From assembly GCF_014191425.1 (NCBI RefSeq), contig NZ_JACHWP010000001.1, positions 1,116,001 through 1,180,000 of the forward strand: DNA of 64,000 bases, given 5' to 3'. The notes beneath the pieces are model-generated. The model was not told the DNA's origin. It did not search any database and saw only the letters and a program-made list of their open reading frames with translations. This stretch comes from Helcobacillus massiliensis. Its GTDB lineage: Bacteria; Actinomycetota; Actinomycetes; Actinomycetales; Dermabacteraceae. Below are positions 33,269-43,695 of this stretch, piece by piece. Within the stretch, counting starts at the first letter, position 1. Each line of letters opens with the position of its first letter. Both the position numbers and the translations under genes were made by a program.

Positions 33269-34376
33269 GCTCGTTCAGCAGATCAGCACAGCCCTGAACT
33301 CCGTCATCGACCCGGAGATCGGCCGGCCGATCACCGAACTGGACATGGTGGAGTCGGTGACGGTGGACGAGCGCGGCGCGGCGGAGATCCGGGTGCTGAT
33401 GACCATCGAGGGCTGCCCGATGCGCTCGAACATCGAACGGATGGCCGCCGAAGCGGCCGCGACGGTGCCCGGCCTCACCGAGGTGCGGGTGGAGTCCGGC
33501 ACGATGAGCGAGGAGCAGCGCAAGCGCCTCGTGGATTCGCTGCGCCAGGGCCGACGGGAGATCCCGTTCAATCGGCCCGATTCCCTCACCCGGGTGCTCG
33601 GCATCTCGTCCGGCAAGGGTGGGGTCGGCAAGTCCACCGTCACCGCGAACCTCGCCGCCGCTCTCGCCTCCCTCGGCCATCGGGTGGGGGTGCTGGATGC
33701 CGATATCCACGGCTTCTCCATCCCCGGCATGTTCGGCGTCACCGACCAGCCGACGAAGGTGAACGACCTGCTGATGCCCCCGGAGGCGCACGGTGTGAAG
33801 GTGATGAGCATCGGCGTGTTCGTGCCGCCGGGGCAGGCCGTGGTGTGGCGCGGCCCCAAGATGCACCGCGCGATCGAACAGTTCGCCTCCGACGTCTTCT
33901 GGGGCGACCTCGACTTCCTGCTGCTGGACCTGCCGCCCGGGACGGGCGATGTGGCGATTTCGGTGGCACAGCTGCTGCCGTCGGCGGAGCTGATGGTGGT
34001 GACCACCCCGAACTCGATGGCCTCGGATGTGGCGCTGCGGATCGGGTCGCTCGCCTCCTCTACGCAGCAGTCGGTGATCGGCGTGGTGGAGAACATGAGC
34101 TGGATGGACTTGCCGGACGGCACCCGCATGGAGGTGTTCGGTGCCGGCGGCGGTGAGCGCGTCGCCGATGAGCTGTCGTCCGCTCAGGGCCGACGGGTGC
34201 CGCTGCTCGGCCAGGTCCCCCTCGAACAGCCCGTGCGGGAGGGCTCCGATGCGGGCACCCCGATCGTGGTGTCCGATCCGACGTCGCCGGCGGCGCAGGA
34301 GTTCCTGCGGATCGCCTCCGCGGTGGCGAAGCCGCGGGGCCTTGCGGGCAGGAAGCTGAAGCTCACCGTCATGTGA
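33258..34376 (+). CDS. mrp: Iron-sulfur cluster carrier ATPase Mrp/ApbC
   Basis: A 372-residue protein with an N-terminal MIP18/DUF59 domain (residues 1-95, with EGCPMRS) and a P-loop ATPase with the deviant Walker A SSGKGGVGKST (residues 117-127) and LLLDLPPGTGD. Mrp proteins carry 4Fe-4S clusters to target enzymes. The CxxC pair that binds the cluster in most homologues is absent (ENMSWMDLPDG), as I recall for other actinobacteria. The start is GTG, overlapping the DUF1003 gene by 11 nt. Confidence 0.92.
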   Translation: MTAELVQQISTALNSVIDPEIGRPITELDMVESVTVDERGAAEIRVLMTIEGCPMRSNIERMAAEAAATVPGLTEVRVESGTMSEEQRKRLVDSLRQGRREIPFNRPDSLTRVLGISSGKGGVGKSTVTANLAAALASLGHRVGVLDADIHGFSIPGMFGVTDQPTKVNDLLMPPEAHGVKVMSIGVFVPPGQAVVWRGPKMHRAIEQFASDVFWGDLDFLLLDLPPGTGDVAISVAQLLPSAELMVVTTPNSMASDVALRIGSLASSTQQSVIGVVENMSWMDLPDGTRMEVFGAGGGERVADELSSAQGRRVPLLGQVPLEQPVREGSDAGTPIVVSDPTSPAAQEFLRIASAVAKPRGLAGRKLKLTVM

Positions 34377-34382
34377 GCCCGC

Positions 34383-34407
34383 GGCCTCGCCGCAGATCGG
34401 CGGGGCC
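34383..34407. terminator. Bidirectional terminator between mrp and tatB
   Basis: GGCCTCGCCG / CGGCGGGGCC, 10 bp with one G-T pair and a 5-nt loop, in the 32-nt gap between convergent genes. Confidence 0.6.
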
Positions 34408-34408
34408 C

Positions 34409-34840
34409 TCAGGTCGCTTCGGGATCGTACGGGGTGCCCTCGATGACGGGCGCCTCCGCAGCGCCGCGACTCGCGGTGGCGGCAGCGGCCCCAGCGGCCG
34501 CCCCGGAGGCGTCCACCGCGGTGGAGCCGGACAGGGTGGTGGCGCGCTTCGCGGCGTCCCCGACGGAGCGGAAGTCGTCCTCGATGCCGGTGGAGTCCCA
34601 CGCTTCGCGGACGATGCGGCGCGGGTCGTACTGGCGGGGGTCGTACTTCTTCAGGTCGTCGACCGCGATGCCCATCTCGTCCTCGAGACTGGCCTTCGAC
34701 TCATCCGCCCAGCGGCGCAGCTTCCTGATGCCCTGCACGGCCTTCTGGGTGTACTCGGGGAGGCGCTGCGGCCCGATGACCACGAGGAACACCAGGATGA
34801 GAACCACCGGCTCCCAGCCGTTCAGCCCGAAGATCTGCAC
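34409..34840 (-). CDS. tatB: Sec-independent protein translocase subunit TatB
   Basis: A 143-residue protein with one N-terminal transmembrane helix, the conserved hinge VVIGPQRLPEY at about residues 20-30, an amphipathic helix, and a variable Ala-rich tail. TatB forms the twin-arginine substrate receptor with TatC. The start is GTG at 34840 (MQIFGLNGWE). tatA and tatC are not in the window, as is usual in actinobacteria where tatB lies near mrp. Confidence 0.88.
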   Translation of the reverse strand: MQIFGLNGWEPVVLILVFLVVIGPQRLPEYTQKAVQGIRKLRRWADESKASLEDEMGIAVDDLKKYDPRQYDPRRIVREAWDSTGIEDDFRSVGDAAKRATTLSGSTAVDASGAAAGAAAATASRGAAEAPVIEGTPYDPEAT

Positions 34841-34990
34841 GCTTGTCCCACCATTCGTCGAGAAGAGTCCTCGCCATTATGCCAGGGACATCACCGTGCT
34901 CGCTGACCAGACGGGCACGTGCGCCGGATCGTGACCCACGGGTGCACTACCCTGGGGACATATCGATCCCGACAGGAAGGCGGTGCGCTC

Positions 34991-35641
34991 GTGGCGTCCG
35001 GAAAGATCGCATCGTGGGCCTTTGGCGAAGAGTTCATCGACGAGGACGAACTGTTCCCCGTCCCCGGGCTGCTGGCCCGTGCCCGCGAGCGCGGCAACGA
35101 GCTGGGGGTCGCTCCCCTGCTGCGGGGCGCCGCCGCCCAGCTGCGCACCTCCGCGGCGATGGTGCGCGCCCAGTCGGTGGTGGAGATCGGCACCGGCAGC
35201 GGCGTGGGGTCGCTGTACCTGCTCTCCGGGATGACGGCCGACGGGGTCCTCACCACCATCGACTACGAGCGCGAGAACCAGCGGGCCGCCCGGGCGGCGT
35301 TCGACGAGGCGGGGATCCGCACGAACCGGGTGCGGACCATCGCCGGCCAGGCCCTGGATGTGGTGTCGCGGCTGTCGGACCGCGCCTATGACATGGTCGT
35401 GTTCTCCGCGGACCACCCGCAGGCCGCGCAACTGTTCGCGCAGTCGGCGCGGGTGCTGCGCTCCGGTGGGGTCACGGTGGTGACCAATGTGCTGTTCCAT
35501 GACCGGGTGGCGGACCCGGTGGCGCGAGATGCGACCACGCAGGCGATCCGGTCACTGCTGCGGGCGGTGCATGACGATGACCAGTTCCTGTCCTCGCTCA
35601 GCTCCTCCGGCGACGGTGTGCTGACCGCGGTGCGCCGCTGA
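34991..35641 (+). CDS. SAM-dependent O-methyltransferase
   Basis: A 216-residue class I methyltransferase of the catechol/caffeoyl-CoA type. SAM-binding motif I is VVEIGTGSGVGSLYLL and motif II TTIDYE. I chose GTG 34991 (VASGKIASWAFGEE) because AGGAAGG lies 10 nt upstream; the open frame further upstream is not family-like. M. tuberculosis Rv1220c, next to tatB, is the matching gene. Substrate unknown. Confidence 0.88.
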   Translation: MASGKIASWAFGEEFIDEDELFPVPGLLARARERGNELGVAPLLRGAAAQLRTSAAMVRAQSVVEIGTGSGVGSLYLLSGMTADGVLTTIDYERENQRAARAAFDEAGIRTNRVRTIAGQALDVVSRLSDRAYDMVVFSADHPQAAQLFAQSARVLRSGGVTVVTNVLFHDRVADPVARDATTQAIRSLLRAVHDDDQFLSSLSSSGDGVLTAVRR

Positions 35642-35645
35642 ACGC

Positions 35646-35703
35646 AACGGATCCCCCTGGCGGCGAGCCCGGTGCGCGGGCTCAGCGGTCAGGGGGATCC
35701 GTT
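35646..35703. terminator. Bidirectional terminator after the methyltransferase
   Basis: 14-bp perfect outer stem AACGGATCCCCCTG / CAGGGGGATCCGTT with an inner GAGCCCG/CGGGCTC hairpin, between convergent genes. Confidence 0.8.
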
Positions 35704-35737
35704 CGTGCGTCAGCGCACGGGAAGTCGAAGGTGAGGC

Positions 35738-35908
35738 TCAGGCCTTGATGACGCCGTTGAGGGCGTCGCGCAGTTCGGTGGCCTCGTCCTGGTTGATCTC
35801 CACGACGAGACGGCCGCCGCCTTCGAGCGGCATGCGCATGACGAGGCTGCGCCCTTCTTCCGTGACTTCCATCGGACCGTCGCCGGTGCGGGGTTTCATA
35901 GCGGCCAT
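35738..35908 (-). CDS. DUF3117 small protein
   Basis: A 56-residue protein beginning MAAMKPRTGDGPMEVT and containing MPLEGGGRLVVEI, the hallmark of DUF3117, an actinobacteria-restricted family of unknown function. ATG at 35908 has AAGGGGG 6 nt upstream. It is the last of three minus-strand genes with the small membrane protein and the LOG protein. Confidence 0.88.
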   Translation of the reverse strand: MAAMKPRTGDGPMEVTEEGRSLVMRMPLEGGGRLVVEINQDEATELRDALNGVIKA

Positions 35909-35947
35909 GTGGGCCCCCTTCATGCTCAGAATCTGCGGACTCGTCCA

Positions 35948-36154
35948 TTATCCGTCATCTTCCTGTGCCTGCCTGTCAGGCATCACAGTGTGATCCGAGC
36001 CGCTGTGGGGCCCCGTCGGGCCGCCCCGCACCCGCTCCACCATCGCCTGGTGGTGGGGACGGGGACGCTGCATCCCGTCGGGCAGAACACCCAGGGCGAG
36101 AGCGGCGAAGAGGACCGCGGCGAGGACGGCGCAGCCGATGAGCACCCACACCAT
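35948..36154 (-). CDS. Small membrane-anchored protein
   Basis: A 68-residue protein: transmembrane helix at residues 2-24 (VWVLIGCAVLAAVLFAALALGVL), then a polar His/Arg-rich tail. GGAG precedes the ATG. It starts 11 nt after the LOG gene stop, a position shared, from memory, with other actinobacteria. Function unknown. Confidence 0.7.
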   Translation of the reverse strand: MVWVLIGCAVLAAVLFAALALGVLPDGMQRPRPHHQAMVERVRGGPTGPHSGSDHTVMPDRQAQEDDG

Positions 36155-36165
36155 GGCGGCGCTCC

Positions 36166-36930
36166 TCAGGCCTTCCGCTGGCCGTCGCGGTACTGGGCGC
36201 AGTGCTCCTGCAGCGCCGCATCCACCTCATCGACCGTGTCGCACACGTGGATGAGGTCGAGGTCGCCCGGGGAGATCGCGCCGTAGTCGCACACGGGCCC
36301 CCGGATCCAGTCGAGCAGACCCGACCAGTACTCGCTGCCCACAAGGATGAGGGGGAACTTCTGGATCTTGTGGGTCTGGATGAGGCAGAGCGCCTCGAAC
36401 AGCTCATCGAAGGTGCCGAAGCCGCCGGGCATCACCACGAAGGCGTGGGAGTACTTGATGAAGACCGTTTTGCGGGCGAAGAAGTAACGGAAGTTGACGC
36501 CGAGCTCCACGTACTGGTTCATTCCCTGCTCGTAGGGCAGTTCGATGCCGAGGCCTACGCTGACGGCGCCGGAGTCGCGAGCACCCTTGTTGCCGGCTTC
36601 CATCACGCCCGGGCCGCCGCCGGTGATGACGGCGAGGCCGCGGTCGCCGATGCGCTTCGCGATCTCGTAGGTCTTCGTGTAGTCCTCATGCTCGGACCGG
36701 ATGCGGGCGGAGCCGAAGATGGAGACGGCGGGGCCGAGTTCGGCGAGGGCGCCGAAGCCCTCCACGAACTCCGATTGGATGCGCAGCACGCGCCACGGGT
36801 CGGAGTGCACCCAGCTGCCGGGTGCGGTCTCTTCGAGGAGGTTCTGGTCGGTGGTGCGGTCGGGTCGCTGGGACCCCCGCAGGACCACCGGGCCCTTGCG
36901 GTAGTCGCCGTTCTGCTTGGTCTCTGACAT
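36166..36930 (-). CDS. LOG family protein (TIGR00730 Rossmann fold)
   Basis: A 254-residue protein with GGGPGVMEAGNKGA and PGGFGTFDE, the two signatures of the LOG/lysine-decarboxylase-like family. Characterised members hydrolyse nucleoside 5'-monophosphates, including cytokinin ribotides, to free base and ribose-phosphate. ATG at 36930 (MSETKQNG) sits 7 nt after TAGGCT, so probably leaderless with its own promoter in the 23-nt gap behind the FAD-DapE gene. Confidence 0.88.
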   Translation of the reverse strand: MSETKQNGDYRKGPVVLRGSQRPDRTTDQNLLEETAPGSWVHSDPWRVLRIQSEFVEGFGALAELGPAVSIFGSARIRSEHEDYTKTYEIAKRIGDRGLAVITGGGPGVMEAGNKGARDSGAVSVGLGIELPYEQGMNQYVELGVNFRYFFARKTVFIKYSHAFVVMPGGFGTFDELFEALCLIQTHKIQKFPLILVGSEYWSGLLDWIRGPVCDYGAISPGDLDLIHVCDTVDEVDAALQEHCAQYRDGQRKA

Positions 36931-36937
36931 GGCCCCC

Positions 36938-36943
36938 AGCCTA
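36938..36943 (-). promoter_or_regulatory. -10 box of leaderless LOG gene promoter
   Basis: TAGGCT on the minus strand, 7 nt before the ATG at 36930. Confidence 0.5.
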
Positions 36944-36953
36944 ACGGTCCCGC

Positions 36954-39900
36954 TCAGCGGCCTGTCAGGAACGATTCGAGCGCCCGGTAGCAGGGATCCA
37001 GCTGGTCGGTGCGGATGTGCTCGTCGTCGGTGTGGCACTGCAGCGGGTCGCCGGGCGCGAAGTTGATCGCCGGCACCCCCAGCTGGGTGAAGCGGGCGAC
37101 ATCGGTCCACCCCTGCTTCGCCTCCACGACGGGGTCGCCGCCGCTGGTGCGGCGCAGGGCGTCGGTGAAGGAGCGCACCATCGGGTGGGTGAGGCCGGGC
37201 AGGGCACCGGCGGCGGCATCATCCACATCGATGTCGAGGTCGAGGCCGGCGAGGACTTCGCGGACGTGCTCTTCGGCCTGCTCCGGGCTGGTGTCGGGGG
37301 CGAAGCGGTAGTTGATGGTGAGGTGGGCGGAGTCGGGGATGACGTTGGTGGCGATGCCGCCGCCGATGCCCACGGCGTTGAGCGCTTCTCGGTACTCCAG
37401 GCCGTCGATGACGGCGCGGCGGGCCTCGTAGTCGGCGAGGCGCTGCAGGGCGGGCGCGAGGTCGTGGACGGCGTTGTGGCCCACCCAGTCGCGCGCGGAG
37501 TGCGCGGCGGTGCCGGTGGCCCGGGCGATGACGCGCAGCGTGCCCTTGCATCCCGCTTCGATGCCGCCGTTGGTGGGTTCGCCGAGGATCGCGAAGTCCG
37601 CCTGCAGCCATTCGGGGCGGGTGGCGGCGATGCGGGTGAGGGAGTTGAGCTCGCTGGCGACCTCTTCGTGGTCGTAGCAGATCAGGGTGATGTCGGCCGA
37701 CGGGTCCTGCAGCAGCACCGCCGCCTGCAGCATCATCGCGAGCCCGGCCTTCATGTCGGCGGCGCCGCGGCCGGCGAGCTCCTCCACGCCGTTGAGCACC
37801 CGCAGGGTCGCCGGGAGGTTGCCCGCGACGGGGACGGTGTCCAGGTGTCCGGCGAGCAGCACCCGGGTGGGTCGGCCGAGGCTGGTGCGGGCGCAGAGGG
37901 TGTCGCCGTCGCGCTCCACCGTGAGGTGGTCGCAGCGCTGCAGGACGTCCTCGACGGCGTCGGCGAGAGCGGTCTCATTGCCGGAGACGGATTCGATGTC
38001 GATCAGTTGACGAGTGAGGGAGGTGAGGTCGCCGTCGACGGTGAGGAACCGGCCCCTCACGCCGCGGGCCGGAGGTGCTGACTCCGGGTCGGCGACGGCA
38101 GGGGCGGGCTCGGTGGGGCGCAGGTCGAGCTCTTCGCCGTCGGCCAGCGGCACGCCTTCGGGTTCGGGTCGCAGCGTCGCGAACGCGGACAGCGTCTCCT
38201 CGCGTGCGTCGATGTGCCCCTCGGCGACCAGCAGGCGCTCCACCGCCTGCTCCGCGAGACGCAGCAGGGGCGCGCCGGTGCCGGGCGCCGCCGTGATCGC
38301 GCTGCCCGGCTGCGCCGCCGTCACGGGCACGCCGAGGAAGAAGCGGTCCGCCACCGCGTCACCGGCAGCGGTGACCGGGAAGAGGCGCTCGGCCACTTCG
38401 ATGGATCCGGTGGCGGGTGCATCGTCGGGCTGCGGGGTAGCCAGGCGGGCGTTGACCACATCGCCCCGGCGCACCATCGAGCGGATGAGGGGCGAGGTGT
38501 AGGCGTCAAGGTCCACGGCCGGCAGGTGCGCCATGAGCAGGCCGTCGCACAGGTGCGCGGACGTGCCGCCGGCGTGGACGAGGAACCGCCCGGAATGGAC
38601 GTCCTTGCCGATGTACATGCCGGGGCCGGTGAACTCCACCAGGCCCGCATCCACGAGGGCCAGCAGCTGCTGGCCGCGGATCACCGGCGGCCCGGACGTC
38701 CACGAGGCGAGGGCATTGCGCAGGAACCCCTGGATGTCCCGGAGGTAGGAGCCGGTGCTGAAGGCGCCGCGCTCGGCGAGCTTGTTGACCTGGTCCTTCA
38801 CCGCGGTCAGGGCGCGGAACAGGGCGAGCCAGCGCCCGTCGGGCTCCCGCATGGAGCGCACGGTCGCGGCCCGCAGCACCTCCACGGTGCGGGCGTGGGC
38901 GTCCTCCGCGGAGACGGCGCGGCGGCCCAGCGGGAACAGTTCTGCTTCGACGTCGTCGAACTCCGGCGGGGTGAAGCCGCGGGAGGCGAGTGCGTCGGTG
39001 AGCTCGCGGAAGATCAGCGGCAGGACGTCGTCCTCGTAGTCGATGCCGTGGACGCGGCCGGACAGCTCGTCGATCACCTCGTCGGTGAGGACGGTGGGGC
39101 GGTGCCGCTTCGGCAGGTTCGGGCCCGTGTCCGGCTTCGGCCGGTACACCATGCCGGTGCGCGACCCCACCACCAGCACGGGCTCCCGGCCGCCGGGGAC
39201 GTAGCGCAGGCCGTGGGGGACGGTGTCGTCGGCTTCGAAGCGGCCGCCGGCGGCCTCCACGATCATGCCGAGGGCGTCGTAGAAGTTCAGGCCCATGCCC
39301 TGCACCGCGACCTTCTCCCGGCCGAGGAACTGCTTATAGTCCACATCCAGGGGGTTCGCGGGGGCGGCGAACGCGAGGTCGTGCACGGCGGCGTAGTCCT
39401 GGAACGCGCGGGCCCGGATCCCGACCTCCGTGGGGAGGTGCCCGAGCGCGAAGATGACGGAGTCCACCGCGATGCCGATGTGGGACGCGGACGGGTCGCG
39501 CGGTTCGATCCGCAGCAGCTGCTCGTCCTCGTCACCGCGCTCGATGTCGCGGACACTCCCCTCGTACTCGCGGATCTCGATGGCGGGCAGGGCTGCGGCG
39601 TCCGCGAGCGCCTGTTCGCGGACCGCGGTGATGTAGCGCCCGTGCTGGCGGCGCGGCGCGAAGTCGTCGATCTCGAACCCGTCGGCCTCGCAGAACTGCG
39701 CGAACGTCTGCGCGGACGCGGGGATGGGGAACCGCGGCGCGGTGGACTCGTCCGGGTACATTGTGGTGTCGCAGGTGCGGGTGTTCATCAGCAGCGTCTC
39801 GGTCTGGTCGCTGCGCCATACCGACCCGCCCGAGTGGACGTACGGGTCGATCAGGTGGACCGTGAGGCTGCCCCGGAATCCGGGCTCCTGCACCGCAGCG

Positions 39901-40022
39901 ACCAGGCGCTCCAGCGCCACCACTCCGCGCGGTCCCGCACCGATGATCGCGATGCTCGTGTGCGTCCCCTCCGGGGCGCGGGGGTCGGCTGCGGGCGAAG
40001 CGGTGAGGGGTGCGGAAGTCAT
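36954..40022 (-). CDS. dapE: Fusion of an FAD/NAD(P)-binding protein with succinyl-diaminopimelate desuccinylase DapE
   Basis: One uninterrupted frame of 1022 codons. Residues 1-630 form an FAD/NAD(P)-binding module (IAIIGAGPRGVVALERL at about 25-41) of the PF13454 type with unknown substrate. After an acidic, Pro/Ala-rich linker (about 630-655) comes a complete DapE of about 368 residues: AGHLDTVP, GRGAADMKAG, CYDHEEV (general base Glu), ILGEPTNGG and the final CHTDDEH carry the di-zinc ligands. DapE releases succinate to make LL-diaminopimelate. An internal GTG at 38060 could start DapE alone but has no ribosome-binding site. I place the start at 40022, 7 nt after TATGAT; 40034 is the alternative. 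Confidence 0.85.
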   Translation of the reverse strand: MTSAPLTASPAADPRAPEGTHTSIAIIGAGPRGVVALERLVAAVQEPGFRGSLTVHLIDPYVHSGGSVWRSDQTETLLMNTRTCDTTMYPDESTAPRFPIPASAQTFAQFCEADGFEIDDFAPRRQHGRYITAVREQALADAAALPAIEIREYEGSVRDIERGDEDEQLLRIEPRDPSASHIGIAVDSVIFALGHLPTEVGIRARAFQDYAAVHDLAFAAPANPLDVDYKQFLGREKVAVQGMGLNFYDALGMIVEAAGGRFEADDTVPHGLRYVPGGREPVLVVGSRTGMVYRPKPDTGPNLPKRHRPTVLTDEVIDELSGRVHGIDYEDDVLPLIFRELTDALASRGFTPPEFDDVEAELFPLGRRAVSAEDAHARTVEVLRAATVRSMREPDGRWLALFRALTAVKDQVNKLAERGAFSTGSYLRDIQGFLRNALASWTSGPPVIRGQQLLALVDAGLVEFTGPGMYIGKDVHSGRFLVHAGGTSAHLCDGLLMAHLPAVDLDAYTSPLIRSMVRRGDVVNARLATPQPDDAPATGSIEVAERLFPVTAAGDAVADRFFLGVPVTAAQPGSAITAAPGTGAPLLRLAEQAVERLLVAEGHIDAREETLSAFATLRPEPEGVPLADGEELDLRPTEPAPAVADPESAPPARGVRGRFLTVDGDLTSLTRQLIDIESVSGNETALADAVEDVLQRCDHLTVERDGDTLCARTSLGRPTRVLLAGHLDTVPVAGNLPATLRVLNGVEELAGRGAADMKAGLAMMLQAAVLLQDPSADITLICYDHEEVASELNSLTRIAATRPEWLQADFAILGEPTNGGIEAGCKGTLRVIARATGTAAHSARDWVGHNAVHDLAPALQRLADYEARRAVIDGLEYREALNAVGIGGGIATNVIPDSAHLTINYRFAPDTSPEQAEEHVREVLAGLDLDIDVDDAAAGALPGLTHPMVRSFTDALRRTSGGDPVVEAKQGWTDVARFTQLGVPAINFAPGDPLQCHTDDEHIRTDQLDPCYRALESFLTGR

Positions 40023-40029
40023 ACGAATC

Positions 40030-40035
40030 ATCATA
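40030..40035 (-). promoter_or_regulatory. -10 box of the FAD-DapE gene
   Basis: TATGAT on the minus strand, 7 nt before the ATG at 40022. A possible -35, TTGAGT, lies 15 nt upstream at 40051-40056, inside the opposing promoter. Confidence 0.6.
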
Positions 40036-40047
40036 GGAAACCGCGAT

Positions 40048-40053
40048 TACACT
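40048..40053 (+). promoter_or_regulatory. -10 box of leaderless dapD promoter
   Basis: TACACT followed by 6 nt and the dapD ATG. It lies 12 nt from the opposing -10 box. Confidence 0.6.
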
Positions 40054-40059
40054 CAACGC

Positions 40060-41034
40060 ATGACTTCGCGAAACAGCACCCCCAGCACCGCGACCACCGC
40101 CCACGGCATCGGACTGGCCACGATGCGCAGCGGCACCGTCCTCGACGTCTGGTTCCCCTCCCCCGTCCTCGCTGCGGAGACTCCCGCCGAGCAGGCCGAC
40201 GAGATCTGTACGAGCCTTCGGGCCGCCGCCCGCACCGACGAGGCCCGCGGCACCAGCCAGGAGGTCGTGGAGCTGACCATCGACACCGGCGCCGCCCCCG
40301 CCTCCACGGCCGACGCCTATCTGCGCCTGCACCTGCTCTCGCACCGCCTGGTGCAGCCCACCACCATCAACCTCGACGGCATCTTCCCTCTGCTGCCGAA
40401 CAACGTCTGGACCGACCAGGGCCCCTGCGCCGTCGACGGCTTCGAACTGACCCGCGCCCGGCTGCGCGCTGACGGCCGCCCACCGGTCGTGTTCGGCATC
40501 GACAAGTTCCCCCGCATGGTCGACTACGTGGTCCCCACGGGTGTCCGCATCGCCGACGCCGACCGGGTCCGCCTCGGCGCCCACCTCGCCGACGGCACCA
40601 CCGTCATGCACGAGGGCTTCGTCAACTTCAACGCCGGCACCCTCGGCACCGCCATGATCGAGGGCCGCATCTCGCAGGGCGTGGTGATCGGCAACGACTC
40701 CGACCTCGGCGGCGGCTCCTCCACCATGGGCACCCTGTCCGGCGGCGGCAGCCAGCGCGTCGCCGTTGGTGAGCGCTGCCTGATCGGTGCGGAGGCCGGC
40801 ATCGGCATCGCCCTCGGCGACGACTGCACCGTGGAGGCGGGCCTGTACATCACGGCCGGCACGAAGGTGACCCTGAAGGGGGACGACGGGGCGGGCGACA
40901 CCGTGGTCAAGGCCCGGGACCTGTCCGGCCGCAGCGGTCTGCTGTTCCGCCGCAACTCCGTCACCGGCGCCGTCGAAGCGGTCGCGGATCAGCGGAAGGC
41001 GCTGCAGCTCAACGCTGACCTCCACGCGAACTGA
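40060..41034 (+). CDS. dapD: Tetrahydrodipicolinate N-succinyltransferase DapD
   Basis: A 324-residue left-handed beta-helix acyltransferase that succinylates tetrahydrodipicolinate, the first step of the succinylase branch. Hexapeptide-like repeats occupy residues 165-290 (VRLGAHLADGTTVMHEGFVNFN, GGGSSTMGTLSGGG, CLIGAEAGIGIALGDDC), matching the actinobacterial type of DapD. The ATG is leaderless. It is divergent from dapE, 37 nt away, and its 3' end overlaps the convergent MFS gene by 26 nt. Confidence 0.93.
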   Translation: MTSRNSTPSTATTAHGIGLATMRSGTVLDVWFPSPVLAAETPAEQADEICTSLRAAARTDEARGTSQEVVELTIDTGAAPASTADAYLRLHLLSHRLVQPTTINLDGIFPLLPNNVWTDQGPCAVDGFELTRARLRADGRPPVVFGIDKFPRMVDYVVPTGVRIADADRVRLGAHLADGTTVMHEGFVNFNAGTLGTAMIEGRISQGVVIGNDSDLGGGSSTMGTLSGGGSQRVAVGERCLIGAEAGIGIALGDDCTVEAGLYITAGTKVTLKGDDGAGDTVVKARDLSGRSGLLFRRNSVTGAVEAVADQRKALQLNADLHAN

Positions 41035-42276
41035 CCGCGTGACCGGTCGCTGACAGGTCGAGGGTCTCCGGGGCGCTCAGCCACGGGATGAGGGCGAGGC
41101 CGCACAGGCCGCCGGTGAGGGCGAACGCCCAGCCCCAACCGGCGGCATCGGCGACCAGGCCGATCAGCACCGGCCCCACGACGGCACCGAGGTCCTGCGC
41201 CATCTGGAAGACGGCGAGGACCCGGCTGCCGGACCTGTCCGAGCCGACGACGTCCGCCACTGCGGCCTGCTGACCGGGATTCACCAGCCCCGCCCCCATG
41301 CCGGAGACCAGGCAGCAGGCGAGCAGGAACCAGATCCCCAGCTGTTCGGTGAGGGCGAGCGCCGCCATCCCCGCGCCCATCACCGCCAGGCCCGTGATGA
41401 CGACGGGCCTGCGGCCGTGTCGGTCCACCACCCGGCCAGCGCCCTGCAGCGCCGCCGCGGTGCCGACTGCGGAGACGGCGAGGGCCGCGCCCGCGGCCCA
41501 GGCGTCTCCGCGCAGTGAGAACGCCAGCTGCGGCACCACCGCCACCCGCACGCCGAAGTTCGTCCACCCGTTGGCGAGGCCGGAGATCAGTGCGGCGCGG
41601 TAGGTGGGGTGCGCGACCGCTTCCTTCGGGGTCATCACCGCCCGGGCGGGCTGACCGGGCTTCGGCCGCAGCGCCTCCGGGCGGATGCCGACGGCCACCA
41701 CGGCCACGGCGGCGGCGAGCGCGGCGGCGTACACCACGAACGGGGTGCGCAGACCGTAGGAGGCGAGCATGCCGCCGAGGACCGGGCCCACCATGCCGCC
41801 GATGAGGAACGCGGATCCGTACGCTGAGCTGACCCGGCCGCGCATTCTCGGTGGGGCGAGCCGCACCAGCAGCGACATCGCGGACACGGTGAACATGGTG
41901 GAGCCGATGCCGCCGAGGCCGCGGAACACCAGCAGCTGCACGTAGCTGCCGGCGAACGCCGTGGCGAGTGAGGACAGCGCCACCACGGTCAGGCCGGTGA
42001 GGTAGATCCGTCTCTCCCCGAGCCGGGCGGCGAGGGCGCCGCCGGCGGGTGCGAACAGCAGCCGGAACGCCGCGAAGGCGGACACGATGACGGAGGCGCC
42101 GGCGACGCCGACGTCGAAGGTGCGGGCGTAGGCCGGAAGCACGGGCGAGACGAGCCCGAAGCCGATGGCGATGACGAAGGCCGCACCGACGAGGACGAGG
42201 ATCTCCTGGGGGAGCCTTTCGCGGCGCGGCCCGTCACCGGCGCCCCGCCCCGCGGGGCGGACGCTGTGGGTGGGTG

Positions 42277-42280
<4 letters not shown>
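41009..42280 (-). CDS. MFS transporter
   Basis: A 423-residue major facilitator with 12 predicted helices. Motif A-like loops AARLGERRIYL (after helix 2) and RVVDRHGRRPVVI (after helix 8) are clear. It resembles drug/metabolite:H+ antiporters; an MFS gene also neighbours dapD in M. tuberculosis (Rv1200, from memory). The start is GTG at 42280, overlapping the gltA stop as GTGA, so it is coupled to citrate synthase. Substrate unknown. Confidence 0.88.
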
Positions 42281-43644
<1,364 letters not shown>

Positions 43645-43695
43645 TTCCGTATCTCCCCTATGTGAACGTGATCGGCCCCCGCACCGGATGGCGCT

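Noticed and set aside
38060-38060. Internal GTG as a separate dapE start
   Set aside because: No ribosome-binding site or promoter-like box lies upstream and there is no stop between the modules, so a fused protein is simpler. Kept open as a check in the findings.
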